Positions 1 to 11,034 of a stretch of 64,000 bases of DNA are shown piece by piece. Location of the stretch: positions 1,642,005 to 1,706,004 of the forward strand of contig JBCFYV010000012.1 in the NCBI GenBank assembly GCA_039000515.1, given 5' to 3'. Position 1 is the stretch's first letter. Every line of letters begins with the position of its first letter. A model generated the notes under the pieces. That model saw only the letters and a program-made list of their open reading frames with translations, was not told where the DNA came from and did no database searches. The translations under genes and the position numbers were made by a program. This DNA comes from Timema cristinae (taxonomy: Eukaryota; Arthropoda; Insecta; Phasmatodea; Timematidae).

Positions 1-17
1 TGGTACTGTCCCCCTTT

Positions 18-1466
18 TCATGACCCAGTTTCCACCACGTGCCTCTGGGCCATGTGCAGCACTCTCTCTTCTTCTAACCTGGATAACCGCATCGTCTCCT
101 CGAGGGTTCCGTACGCCTGAGAGGGTACATCCCTCTCTCCTTTCAGCTGCCCCCCATCTCCATATTCACTTCTGCAGTCTGGCTCCCCCTGCTGTTTGTG
201 TTGTAATCCATACCCTTTTCTTTCTTTTTCTTGCCATATCCAAATCCCCAGAGCTTCCAATTTTGTTTGTGTTTTGCCCCCAGATCTGCTTTTTCCGCAA
301 GTCCCCGCTCCAGCTCTCTCTGGCGTCCCCTCCTCCTTTTCCTCACACCTGACTCCATTGGTGCTTTCCACCCATTCCCTATTCATGCCCTCACATATGA
401 TACATATGTTCTCCACCACCTGCGGATTTATTACCGCATTGTGCAGTTGTGATATCAGGGTGGAGGATGCCGCCGCCGAGTCCCCAGTTGACGCAAACCT
501 CCCATTCCAAAATTCGTTGCCGGGCCAACTATTTCCATCCCATGGATATGTAGTAACTAGGTAATATTCACCCTCCCCGAAGATCTCATAGGGAGCTCGC
601 CGGGTCGATATTACCCCTATACCTGTATCCGCTAGAATCTTCTGCCGATCCTCAAAGTGCTCCATAACCCCATCCATCCACAGCAGCTCTAACACCGCAA
701 CAGCACCCGCACCTGCACCATACTTCCCATAAGCATCAAGTAGGCATTCCCTTACTTCTTTATAAAATAGCTCGTTCTGGTGTCTCGAACCACTCCAAAC
801 TCCCAGACCAAATCCCACGATTTGCACATGTACCTTTTGTGAGACCTCCTTCGAGATCCTGTACACCTCGAAGAACAACATCTCCAGAATAATCCTTATC
901 CTTTTTCTATATATGTACTCATAGATCCCGGTGCCATATCTGGCTGGAAAAGTCTTCCCCCCTTCTTCTGTACCATTTACAAAGTAATCCCTAATAAATT
1001 TTGCTATCGGGTCATCCCTCTGATTATGGCTCATGTACAACCTGTCTCCACGCCCCTCATTCCTCAGGTTTAGTCCTACCAAACCTATGATGGACCCTCT
1101 ACTAACTACATCCTTCACTACTGGTTTGCCTTGGTTATCTCTTTCTCCTTTGTTTACAAAACACGTGGTCGACGAAACCCCGATGAGTCCGGACGCGACT
1201 ATCTCATAGTCTCTAAGATAAGAAACACTACCATTCCGACCCGCCGCAAACTCGCTATAACCACACGACCTATATCCAGAGGAGGTACAGTAGTATTCAT
1301 TCTCTCCGTAGTTGTACTTACATCTCCGCGTTAGAAGCCTACTGAAGAAACCTTCCACAGTCATTTCCTGGTAGTATGCCCTAGTAACCTCAGGTCCATC
1401 AGAAGCCAGAAATTTGAGGAGTGCAGCCATAAACTCGTAAGTCCATTTGTGGACCATTGTACGCAC
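18..1466 (-). CDS. DUF4804-like protein beside a LINE Gag
   Basis: This is an open frame of 482 codons ending in TGA at 18-20. Residues about 20-370 look like a folded domain. It includes the stretch HVQIVGFGLGVW near residue 215 and a C-terminal block with YPWDGNSWPGNEFW followed by STGDSAAASS and LHNAVINP. I recall this motif set from DUF4804 proteins of insects and some bacteria; the function is unknown. The GNE/SGD block also resembles a macro-type ADP-ribose fold, but that is inference. Residues about 375-482 are charged and low in complexity and may be read-through into unrelated sequence. The frame lies on the same strand as, and downstream of, a retrotransposon Gag frame, where a LINE ORF2 would normally sit. 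It has no internal stops, unlike most coding remnants in this window. I am sure it is open and codon-like, but only moderately sure of the family. Confidence 0.55.
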   Translation of the reverse strand: MRTMVHKWTYEFMAALLKFLASDGPEVTRAYYQEMTVEGFFSRLLTRRCKYNYGENEYYCTSSGYRSCGYSEFAAGRNGSVSYLRDYEIVASGLIGVSSTTCFVNKGERDNQGKPVVKDVVSRGSIIGLVGLNLRNEGRGDRLYMSHNQRDDPIAKFIRDYFVNGTEEGGKTFPARYGTGIYEYIYRKRIRIILEMLFFEVYRISKEVSQKVHVQIVGFGLGVWSGSRHQNELFYKEVRECLLDAYGKYGAGAGAVAVLELLWMDGVMEHFEDRQKILADTGIGVISTRRAPYEIFGEGEYYLVTTYPWDGNSWPGNEFWNGRFASTGDSAAASSTLISQLHNAVINPQVVENICIICEGMNREWVESTNGVRCEEKEEGTPERAGAGTCGKSRSGGKTQTKLEALGIWIWQEKERKGYGLQHKQQGEPDCRSEYGDGGQLKGERDVPSQAYGTLEETMRLSRLEEERVLHMAQRHVVETGS

Positions 1467-1502
1467 AGATTTTATATGTTCCTCGGCAACCTCAACTTTA
1501 AT

Positions 1503-1916
1503 TTACCCTCTCTCAACCATGCACCCCATATCCACCGATGGTAGTGGGATAACATGCTGCTTCAGTCTCCTCCAAAATTCCTTACAATTTCTTTCCCCTC
1601 CTCTCCGCACAGTGTTCCCCAGAGTCTCTCCTCTTGTCCTAGGTTTGTTCTCAACCAGTTTCTGCCCACTATATTTTTGCACTCTTTCCTTCTCCACCTC
1701 CCCATCTTGAATAACCTTTACAGATCCAAGCGCCATTTTCGCTGCCATCCTTTCTCTATGTGCTGCCGCCCTTTTCATATTCCTTGCACGTTTGGACGGA
1801 GGTATCCTCGTTCTACTCTCCGTCCTGTCATTCTTCGAGCCAGTCCGGTACACGTCTAGTCTAGTCGCTATCAGTCTAAGTAGTTCAACAATCTCATTTA
1901 GTATCTCAATAACCAT
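1503..1916 (-). CDS. Unrecognised basic protein between Gag and DUF4804-like frame
   Basis: This is an open frame of 137 codons. The first 20 residues (MVIEILNEIVELLRLIATRL) look like a short amphipathic or coiled-coil helix. The rest is rich in Arg, Lys and Glu. I do not recognise the family. It sits 25 bp below the zinc-knuckle Gag frame and 36 bp above the DUF4804-like frame, all on the minus strand. It could be the C-terminal tail of the Gag protein after a frame break, a linker ORF of the same mobile element, or a chance frame. The uniform spacing and strand argue for one transcription unit. Confidence 0.35.
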   Translation of the reverse strand: MVIEILNEIVELLRLIATRLDVYRTGSKNDRTESRTRIPPSKRARNMKRAAAHRERMAAKMALGSVKVIQDGEVEKERVQKYSGQKLVENKPRTRGETLGNTVRRGGERNCKEFWRRLKQHVIPLPSVDMGCMVERG

Positions 1917-1940
1917 AGTCGGTTCTTTCCATTTGTCTCC

Positions 1941-3142
1941 TCATAATAGTTGATGTGTCGGACAGTCTCTTGAGTTGGGTTTCTTACACTTCTCACTGCG
2001 TTTCCTCGTTGTGCATGGAATACATATTTCCTCTCTACTTTTACATTCCCTTACCTTGTGGCCCTCCTTGCCACACTTTCCATAAACCTCCTCCTTACTC
2101 CTACAGTGAGCCATAACATGACCCAGATCCCTACACCTATAACACCTAGTGATCACCGTATAGTCCTTAATGGACACTGCGCTAAAGGAAATATAAACTC
2201 GACAGCTCAAGAGCAAGTTCCTGATCTTTGGAGATACTTCCACTACATTATTTACTACTTGTCTGTCCCTTGCCCCTGTTTTAAATCGGGGCTTGAACCC
2301 CTCCTCAAACTCCTCTCTAGATACCTTCCCCCTCATGTTCTGCTCATACGTCATTCTGGCAAGCTCCCCGTTGTTAGATCCCTATCCACATCATAAAATA
2401 TTACCATTGGTCGCCTTCTCTTGGGCTCCTCGCAGGCCATTGTCTTCGCAATCTCCTTGTTTTCCATAATCTTCTTAGCGTCCTCATCCGAGTCTGTCTC
2501 CACTATGAGTTTAGCCCCAGCAGGTCGTATGGACCTTATTCTAATCTGATCCTTTGCCGGGTCAATCTTCCCCATCAAGGTCTTCCTCATATGATCCGTG
2601 CTTTCCCCTTGCAGAGAAGACACAAACACTGCCCTATAACTGGGTTTCACCTGTGCTGTTCCCCCTACCTCTGGCTTGCGCCCTGCAGCCCCCGAGGCGA
2701 CCACCGAGGCAAAGGTGACTGATCCCAGCTTATTCGCACTAGTCCCCCTCATCTGTTCCCGTAACTTCCAGTTTTCCTCCTCCAACATGTTTATTTTCCC
2801 CTCTTTGTACAAAACTTCCAGAATGAGCTTTGACATCCTGTCAATTATCTCCCCTAGATTCTCCTTGTTGACCCTCCCATCCTTACTACACCTCAATCTG
2901 ACAAACTCCTCTGCTTCCTTCATCTTTATCAGGGCCCCCGCACTGATCTCCTCTTCCTCCTTGCCTGCACCTCCATCCTCTTCCTTCTTCCTCTCCTCCC
3001 TCAACTCTTCCTTCCTCTTCTCTTCTTCCCCTCTCCTGATCTGTCCCACCATTTTCTTCTTATCTTCAATCTTTTCCTTCTCCTTCACCCTCTCTTTCCC
3101 TTCTCTTGACTCCCCTCCTCCACCTCTTCTGTCAGCACTCAT
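1941..3142 (-). pseudogene. LINE ORF1 / Gag-like protein with zinc knuckles, frameshifted
   Basis: The first part (3,142 to about 2,355) has a very charged Lys/Glu/Arg-rich N-terminus, then a region ending MVIFYDVDRDLTTGSLPE. After a one-base frame slip near 2,352 the reading continues with YEQNMRG, GFKPRFKTG and VVEVSPKIRNLLLS. A CCHC knuckle CYRCRDLGHVMAHC follows, then a second knuckle whose first Cys is replaced by Tyr (YGKCGKEGHKVREC), then a third Cys cluster. The order RRM-like fold then knuckles is typical of ORF1 in R1, I and Jockey-type non-LTR retrotransposons, where it packages element RNA. I chose the Met at 3,142 rather than the one at 3,178 because MSADRRGG starts the charged region. 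No endonuclease or reverse transcriptase follows on this strand. Confidence 0.75.
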
Positions 3143-3254
3143 TTCCGAGTGGACATTACACAAACAAACCACGAACAACGGATGACAATTTGGTTATATG
3201 AAGTAAAATCTGATTAAAATTTAATATGGAATACAAATTAAAACAATAGCTGAA

Positions 3255-3392
3255 AGTTACCAAATGTTACTAGAAAAGTTACCGAATGTTACTAAAAAAG
3301 TCATTAAATGTTTTCCAAAAGTCACTATAATTTTAATAAAAGTTATTAAACAAGTTGCTAGTAAGTTACTAGGGTTACTAAAAGAATTACCA
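3255..3392. repeat. Degenerate GTTACT-type short tandem repeat
   Basis: About ten imperfect copies of a 12-20 bp unit containing AGTTAC, TGTTACT or GTTACTA follow one another. They lie directly upstream of the minus-strand Gag frame, with no gene in them. They may be the remains of a 5' untranslated or promoter repeat of that element. Confidence 0.6.
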
Positions 3393-3399
3393 GAATCTA

Positions 3400-4430
3400 C
3401 TGTTGTCCAGTGCACGTGTCTCTTTGAACTCAAATGAACTGACCTGATTTATTTTCCATGACGATTCCTTTAATAACTTTTGAATTCCTTATCCGATTCT
3501 CTTGGTTTCCACAACTACTTATGCAGAATTTTCCTCCGGATCTTTCTGGACTACTCTCAGCTCCCGGAACCTTCGGGCCTTCCCGGAAACCGCAAAACAC
3601 TGCTGCGCCTCCAGCTGGACTCGAACACGGATGAGATTAGCTTCCCCAGGTGGTCTCTTCTTCTGCCCACAAGATGTTTTGGAAAGAATTTTTATTGTAC
3701 TAATTTTACTATTTTTGAAAAACAAAAACACGGAGCTCCGCACAGACACGTCCACTCAGTGCAACACCGTAGCAGGAAGGTCCTGAAGACAGTATTTCCA
3801 CGCATCCACGGACTCGCACGAGCTGTCAACACATGTGAAGCGTGTGACCTGGTCTTTTGAGTCTGATGAAAATTCAGCCGGGCATTTCTTCCCTGCCAGA
3901 CCCCTGGCGGGAGGTGTCGGAGTTGGCACGGGTGCGCTTTGAGTGAGGAACCATCGTATCAAATACCCTTGTCACAGATGGTTCAGAGAACATGAACTGT
4001 GGAGCGGTCCAGGCAGTATAAAGGGTGGTTGGAGCGGTTTGTGCAAGTGCGGAGGAAAGATACAAGGGCCGACTGAACAATGTGGCACAACAATATGAAA
4101 AATAAATATTTGCGAAAATTCAAAACATTGTACAACTGTGGAAGTTTGAAAAAGTGTGAAGTGTAAAAATGTATGAAGAAATAGCTAAGTGTGTTTGTTT
4201 ATATCTAGGCCTAACCTAAATATCCTTTCAGGTTGGCTTCCTTCAATATCACTTTACACTTTTGTAGTGTGTTTCTACACTGTCTTGATAAAAAGTTAAT
4301 AAATTTGACATTCAAATAAGCTAATATTTCCCCAAAGTATGCTTCAGTAACTTCCATTGGTGACTTGTTGTATAGGGTTATAGGGCTGCAGCCCTTCTTA
4401 AATTATCTGAACTATTTGTGAATAACAGTA
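3400..4430. other. Unassigned, moderately GC-rich stretch
   Basis: I recognise no gene here. Between 3,480 and 4,090 the base composition is higher in GC than the surroundings and several short frames are open on both strands. Some read like protein, for example FAVSGKARRFRELRV on the minus strand, but none continues. It may be a decayed element. Confidence 0.3.
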
Positions 4431-4433
4431 TAG

Positions 4434-4453
4434 TCATCATCATCATCATCATC
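4434..4453. repeat. (TCA)n microsatellite
   Basis: A perfect trinucleotide run; a second similar run lies near 4,848-4,870. Such GATGAT tails often end LINE copies when read on the minus strand, but no LINE body is recognisable next to it. Confidence 0.85.
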
Positions 4454-4899
4454 TTGGTATTAGCTGCTAGCTGCTTAAACATTAAAATAAATGTCCTTCT
4501 TGATCACTTATGATTGCCACACACTACACCCTTATTCTGCCCGCCTGCCTAACAATGGGGTGGAAATTAGAAATGCAATAATATTTCTCGGTGCTGGGCT
4601 GTGGCCTCAAATAGTCCAGTGGCTAGCTGGCGCCTGCGCTCGCGGTGGTCATTGGGAGGACCGCTCTAGGGTGGGGTAAGGGGAGGGTCGTGTGATTTGG
4701 TGCCTGTACGGGATATTTTGCTACATGTCTTAATGCCTATTAAGAGTCCACTCACTGTTAGCTATTAGAACGAATGCAAAGGTACAGAATAAGAATTGTT
4801 ATTTTTTGGAAAACAACCCACATTCGTTTGGCAATAGTCATTATCTCATCATCATCATCATTTTCATCATGGAACCCCTCCATCTGGCCGGGTAGGATG

Positions 4900-5860
4900 T
4901 TTGACGACAAACTCTCTTCAGCGCTGTCCATCTAGAAATATTTTTCCTTCCATCCCTCTCCTTTCTTCTCTATATCTTCCTATATCTGGTCCACCCACCT
5001 CCTCCTTCCCCCTACCTCTCATTCCATATATTCACGTGGTGTTCTGTTTTCTATTCTTTTCTCCATTGACTCCTTCACTCTTAATCTCCTCTTTCATGTC
5101 CTTACTCTATCTCTGCATGTCTTAACACTTCATTTCACATGTTTGCATCATTCTCAGCTCTTTCTTATTTACTGTGCAAGTCTCTAACTGTACTTAAGGC
5201 CATATGTACAGAATTTTTTTATTTCGTCATTCAAAAGAGTTTTATTCTATGAAATGTTAAACATAAAAAATTTATTTTTAACTGTTTTTATTCAAGAGCT
5301 ATGAGGGTAAGAAACTTCAATTTTTACGTTTTCCAAATCAAGTTTTAGGTCAAACTTTTTGAAATAAAATTTTGAAAATTAAAATTTAGTATTTTTAATA
5401 CTATACCTATTTGATAAAGCTGGGATTTTACCGTAGTTATAAGCATACTCTATATAAATATACTCAAAGTTCCCTTAAAATCAACACAATTCAACAATTG
5501 TTTATTAATACTAATTCATCTATAAATATTAAATATTAGTATTCATGCGATGTATAAATGTATCTACTTAAGATTAAAAATATATTCAGATTTAAATATG
5601 CAATGTTTTACTGAATAACTTGATTTGCGTATGACATAAAAATATGCACTGAAACTCCAAGTTGGCTCTCGGTATCAAAACTTTGTAGGGAAGTGTAGCT
5701 TAGTCGACAAGAACGGGTGATAGCCCACCTCCACAGCAGTTACTCCAGCTGTATTATCACAGACACACAAGTAATCTGCAGTCCATGCGAGATTTCTGGT
5801 TGAACGATCATTCACAAGTTGTCTCTTAAAATATTTAGACTCATATTAAATATAATATTT
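4900..5860. other. AT-rich non-coding DNA
   Basis: A pyrimidine-rich stretch (4,915-5,150) is followed by AT-rich DNA. I see no gene, hairpin or repeat worth naming. Confidence 0.5.
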
Positions 5861-5861
5861 A

Positions 5862-5895
5862 GCAACGTGTCTTACTACCCGTTCGGGTAGACTCA
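5862..5895 (-). repeat. SINE tail fragment
   Basis: The conserved SINE 3' tail of this window, TTACTACCCGTTCGGGT on the plus strand, occurs without any SINE body. ACCCG and CGGGT can form a small hairpin. Compare the full copy at 8,132-8,386. Confidence 0.65.
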
Positions 5896-6004
5896 TATGG
5901 TAGTGATATTAATATTTATACCACTATCAGGGTTATTTCATTATTAAAACATGTTGTAGTAATTTTTAGATGTGTTTTATTTGTGATCTCTGTGAACTGT
6001 AAAG

Positions 6005-6392
<388 letters not shown>

Positions 6393-6393
6393 A

Positions 6394-6491
6394 TATGCTC
6401 ATTTGGTTTCGAATCTTTAGTTTTCGTTGTGATGGAAGGAACCATTGTCCATATACTTTAATATATAGATTTGAAACCGAGAATGAGCATA
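6394..6491. repeat. Imperfect inverted repeat beside the TA tract
   Basis: The arm at 6,394-6,415 (ATGCTCATTTGGTTTCGAAT) is matched in reverse by 6,468-6,491 with a few mismatches and a 52-bp loop. It is probably the remnant of a small palindromic element. Confidence 0.55.
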
Positions 6492-6499
6492 ATGTATTA

Positions 6500-7340
6500 T
6501 ATAGGCAGATAGGCTTTATATTTATTTTATATGTTAGGGGTTTCCAGAATCAGTAACACAGAATATACAATCTAGTAAACAATAAATGGCTGTAAGCGAT
6601 CGCCCAAGGTTTCGACACATTGTATATCAAGAATAATGAAATAAATATTATCATTTAAAAACACTTTTTACAGCCATTGTATAAAAAAATCTTTTTCATG
6701 AAAAAATTGCAATTTGGGCAGTTTATAGTGTTTTAATTTCTTAGCTATTTGAACTAGTTTAGTCATTATTAATGCAGAAAAAGGCATTATTTTATATGGT
6801 TTAAAATGGCAAAACTATTACTCTGAATACATTAATATGCATATGGAAAAAATAATTTCACGATCTTCAATTTAGTGAACACTGCAATTATTATTTTCAA
6901 TTAAATTACTTATGTTTTATATATGTATTTATATTTTTATTAGAGGTAGAATATTTATACTGTCAGTCAGACTTAGATCTTGGTTCATATGGGATTATCT
7001 GCATGATAAATTTTATTGATTAATTACATTTTTATAACATTAAAATTTTGTGATTATTTACATTTTAAATCATATGGGCGATTTTCCTCAAATTAGTTAG
7101 GCCTAGGTTATAGGTAAATATAATGTGGGCATAAATGGTGATTATGAAAGCATTAATATATATACACATGCACTTTATCTTAAGAAGCAAACCCAAAAAG
7201 TCAAGTGGTTACAATTAAATTGATTATATGGTTCTAATATTTGATAATTTTAGGAATATGGCAAGTTTCCAGTTAAATAGAATTATTGAATTCTAAGACA
7301 TATACAACATCCAGAAGAAGGCCGAGAAGTGTTCAAATAA
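6500..7340. other. AT-rich DNA without features
   Basis: No frame, repeat or motif stands out. A short stretch contains TTAGGCCTAGGTTA-type words that are common in arthropod introns. Confidence 0.5.
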
Positions 7341-7348
7341 TAAATTCT

Positions 7349-7424
7349 ACGCCCTACCAGAAATCGAACCCGAAGCCCTTTGCACTGTAGACCATGCCGC
7401 TAGCGACTGAGCTAACGTGTCGGG
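7349..7424 (-). repeat. tRNA-like SINE head (truncated)
   Basis: On the minus strand the sequence reads TTAGCTCAGTCGCTAGCGG (A-box-like), then CTTCGGGTTCGATTTCTGG (B-box-like) at the right spacing for an RNA polymerase III internal promoter. The ends do not pair as a tRNA acceptor stem, so this is a tRNA-derived SINE head, not a tRNA gene. No conserved SINE tail follows. Confidence 0.6.
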
Positions 7425-8131
7425 CTATGATACTATAATTATATCACATTTATAGCCTGTATTTTCTTACGTTCTCTCCCACAACTGTCAAACTGTTAAT
7501 TGAGTGGCCTCTTGAAAATATGCTTGATAAGAAATAAATTATTAATCGCCTTAAAAATTGTGTGAATGCAAGAATCTACGTTTAAGCTTGCAATTTTTCC
7601 AGCATTTTATATGGCTTAAATTTTGAAAACTATTCTATTGGAATATTTAGAATTTCTCTGTTAATCCCACCTATAAGGGTATAATTAGGTCAAGTTAAAC
7701 GTTGTAGTTCCTATATAAGTAATCTATAATGATAATGTGCCAATTAGTGAGATACCCTGTTGGGCACCTAAACAATATAGGAAGGTATAGTGTTAATTAT
7801 TTATGTATTTTTAACTCACTTAGAGAGTAATTTTAGGCCCAAGTATGATATTATAGTAGTAATTGATGTTTGCATTTACAAGAGTGTGAGCACTTTGAAT
7901 TTACTTCAAATGAAAAACCGCTATTTACTATTGTAACGACAGTCTTTCTACCGATTTTTTAAATTTTTTTTTGCAAATAAATAATCTAATAAAATAATTA
8001 TTTCATTCACAAAGGAATGCATTTTATTACATATGACTCATAAAAAATTATGTGTGTGAGAGAGAGAACGATTTTTATTTGGATTAATTTAATCAAAATA
8101 ACTGAAGCATTCTTATCCAAATAAGATGTAA

Positions 8132-8386
8132 TAATAATATTTAGCACCGCGTCTTACTACCCGTTCGGGTTTTACGCTTTGAGTACTAATTACGCAAATG
8201 GATTAGGAATTGGGAAGGTTGAATTAGAGGAAGTGAACCCACATTAGCGTGGAGGGAGGGTGGAAAACCATTTAGGGAAAACCACCCCCAGTTCACCCGA
8301 CCGAGATTCGAACCTCGATCTCCTCGTCCTCAGCAGTCGAGCTCAACACAACAAGCGTGTTAGCCAACTACGCCACCGAGGCGGGT
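8132..8386 (-). mobile_element. Full-length tRNA-derived SINE with target duplication
   Basis: On the minus strand, the head starts GCCTCGGTGGCGTAGTTGG and carries a B-box-like GAGGTTCGAATCTCGG. The body contains CACCCCCAGTTCACCC-type sequence (plus strand), and the 3' tail is ACCCGAACGGGTAGTAAGA. The element is flanked by a perfect 13-bp direct repeat, AAATAAGATGTAA, at 8,119-8,131 and 8,387-8,399. This is the signature of LINE-assisted insertion. It is the best-preserved copy here and defines the family. Confidence 0.9.
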
Positions 8387-8683
8387 AAATAAGATGTAAC
8401 TTAAATATAATCGCTCTCCAATGTTTTTAGACACTTTGAATTATTTAGTGATTAGGTTTTGAGGTTTGAGTTATTCTAGGGTGCAAGGAGAAGGAAACAC
8501 AATTTTATAGTAAATGCACCATATTTACTTGGAGAGTGGATTGGAAAACTATAGAAAGAGAACACATGTGGAAAGCCACCTAAAAATTTGTAAAAATTAT
8601 ATATATATTTTTTATTTGTCTAGGTAAATTATTAATAAACCCACCTTTTTATTGTAAACTCGAGTTTATTGCTGCAAGTTCCT

Positions 8684-8950
8684 AGTAATTTTTTGAATAC
8701 ATATTTTCTACCTGATTCACCAACCGATTCAAGTCCTTATCGAAGTTTGGCTTTATATAATATATGCTCACTTTGATATAATATATTATTATATGTCACA
8801 TGACTTGCACAAATGAACAACGTAATCATCAGTTTTGTTCAATTTTTCTCTCTCTCTCTCTCTCTGGTGTAATTATATATATATATATATACTTGCACAA
8901 ATGAACAACGTAATCATCAGTTTTGTTCAATTTTCTCTCTCTCTCTGGTG

Positions 8951-9004
<54 letters not shown>

Positions 9005-9140
9005 CACCAGAGAGAGAGAGAGAAAATTGAACAAAACTGATGATTACGTTGTTCATTTGTTATATATATATATATATAATTACACCAGAGAGAGAGAGAA
9101 AATTGAACAAAACTGATGATTACGTTGTTCATTTGTGCAA

Positions 9141-9179
<39 letters not shown>

Positions 9180-9364
9180 CTCCAGAGAGAGAGAGAGAGA
9201 GAAAATTGAACAAAACTGATGATTACGTTGTTCATTTGTGCAAGTCATGTGACATATAATAATATATTATATCAAAGTGAGCATATATTATATAAAGCCA
9301 AACTTCGATAAGAACTTGAATCGGTTGGTGAATCAGGAAGAAAATATGTATTCAAAAAATTACT
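8684..9364. repeat. Long palindrome with nested (CT)n(TA)n units
   Basis: The left arm begins AGTAATTTTTTGAATAC at 8,684 and the right arm ends with its reverse complement at 9,364. Inside, a core GAACAACGTAATCATCAG followed by a CT run and TA run occurs twice in the left arm (8,813 and 8,895). It occurs three times, reversed, in the right arm. The centre is pure TA near 8,960-9,000. As RNA or single-stranded DNA this would form one long hairpin. It resembles a foldback or MITE-like element amplified by internal duplication. There is no coding content. Confidence 0.85.
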
Positions 9365-9540
9365 TATATATATATATATATAAAATTACAACTTATATAG
9401 TTGTATAAAACATATTTATCTTTATTATAGGCTTTATCTCTATTGAAAAATCATTAGTTGCCTGTTCTTTATTAGAATAAATAATATACATTTTGAAATG
9501 ATAATTTAGGCCTTAATATATTTTCTATTACAGAGAAGAC

Positions 9541-9702
9541 ATGTGTGATACGGAGTACATGTCCGGTGTGGTAGAACTCCCTCCTTACTCAAATGATAAC
9601 ATTATTAAGTATTCTGATGTTGAATGTACCGATTCAGAATTCCAAAGCTCTGAAGAAGATGATAGTTGTGAGATTAATTCAATAGAAAATGAAGAATTTT
9701 GA
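9541..9702 (+). CDS. Small acidic protein or exon, unrecognised
   Basis: A 53-residue open frame begins with ATG and ends in TGA. The sequence is very acidic, with SDVECTDSEFQSSEEDD. Seven bases upstream lies TTTTCTATTACAG, a good splice acceptor. Acidic DSE-rich N-termini are common in piggyBac-type transposases (compare 37,740-37,886), but no transposase core follows. It could also be a chance frame. Confidence 0.25.
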   Translation: MCDTEYMSGVVELPPYSNDNIIKYSDVECTDSEFQSSEEDDSCEINSIENEEF

Positions 9703-9904
9703 GTTGTATAGGAAAGTGTGGATGATATACCTAGATTATTGATAAGAAAGATACCTCCGTCAAAAATAATATAACAGGAATCATGGATAGATATTTAATA
9801 TTTTCTTAAATAATCCCACAATTTGTACCATGCGTAGGTACCAACTGTAAAAAAAATACGTCCGCGAAGTTGCCCTTTCCCCCAATTTAAAAATTCAAGT
9901 TTTT

Positions 9905-10985
9905 TTTATTGCAATCGTTTGTTTTTCACTTGTTGCAGATTGTTCCACAAATATTTTCGTTTGTTCTGTTTTGATAGGCCCACAAATGATGTCTACATTG
10001 GTGTGGCCAACTTCACAGTAACACCCCCCCACCCCCGCACCCCTCCACAGCACACATTTTTATGGTTTCCGATCGTTTGTTTCCGGATTATACCCAAAAA
10101 GGCTCGTTTGTTCCGCATTTGTTCTTGCACAAATGGACATGAACTTTGTGACACTTTGCTTACTCGTGAGGGGCCAACTTTACGGTAGCCCCTCCACTTT
10201 GAAAAATGCATGTATTTACTATTGCATTTGCTTGTTTCGGATTGTCCAGCAAAAATTTCGTTTGTCCGTTTTGATAGGCCCACAAATGGTATGTTTACAT
10301 TGGTAGTGCCAACTTTACGATATCTTCCCCTCACTTTTGAGAAATGAAATTTTTATGGTTGCGATAATTTATTTGGATTGTTAAAAAAAAAATTATTTAC
10401 GTTTTGATACATCCCCAAAATTAACTATACTTTACATTTGACATTCATGAATTCACCCTTCTCCTCTTTTAAAAACATTTTTTTTAATGATTACAATACT
10501 GTTTCCTTCGTTAGTTCCGGATTGTTCCGCAAAAAAATAATCAGTTTTCCGTTTTGATATGCTCACAAATGATATGTTTACTTTGGATCTCCACGAATCT
10601 GCCTCACCATCTTTTCCCCCTAAAAACATTTAAAAAATAAATTTTATGATTACAATAATTTGTTCTTCGTTTGTTCCGGATTGTTCCGGAAAAAATAGTT
10701 TGATATGTCTTTATACGCCCATAAATTGTATGTTTACATTGCACGTCAATGAGGTTGACTCCCTTCCCCCATCTTTTAAAAATCCATATTTTTATGATTG
10801 CAATAATTTGTTCCTTTTTGTTTCCGGAAGGTTTCTAAAAAAACGCACATTTCGTTTTGGCAGGACAACAGAAGATTTATTTACACTAGGAGCGTAGATT
10901 GACGCCTTTATGGCAACCATATTCTCCACATGAACACATACAACTTTTAAAAAATCGTATTTTATCTTTGCAAACGATAATTTTT
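9905..10985 (+). repeat. Left array of 150-bp foldback-type repeats
   Basis: Six or seven degenerate units follow each other. Each has an ATTGCAATAATTTGTT-like segment, then TTGTTCCGGATTGTTCCG, TTTTGATAGGCCCACAAATG, TGTTTACATTGG, GCCAACTTTACGG and a C-rich run. The same unit occurs in reverse orientation at 12,348-12,825. The pair forms long internally repetitive inverted ends, as in foldback (FB/Galileo-like) DNA transposons. Short frames across it are not genes. Confidence 0.75.
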
Positions 10986-11001
10986 TCTAGTAGTAGCTAG
11001 C

Positions 11002-11034
11002 GTGTAACCCAACGGGTAGTAAGATGCGGTGCTA
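11002..11034 (+). repeat. SINE tail fragment
   Basis: GTAACCCAACGGGTAGTAAG and the following GATGCGGTGCTAG match the conserved SINE 3' tail without a body. Confidence 0.65.

Noticed and set aside
20..564. Plus-strand frames over the 5' end of the window
   Set aside because: They are the complement of the DUF4804-like gene and have biased Ser/Pro/Phe composition without motifs.
7349..7424. tRNA gene on the minus strand
   Set aside because: The internal promoter boxes fit, but the acceptor stem does not pair; treated as a SINE head.
8829..9213. Overlapping frames on both strands in the palindrome
   Set aside because: Translations of CT/TA repeats in a symmetric sequence; no protein is plausible.
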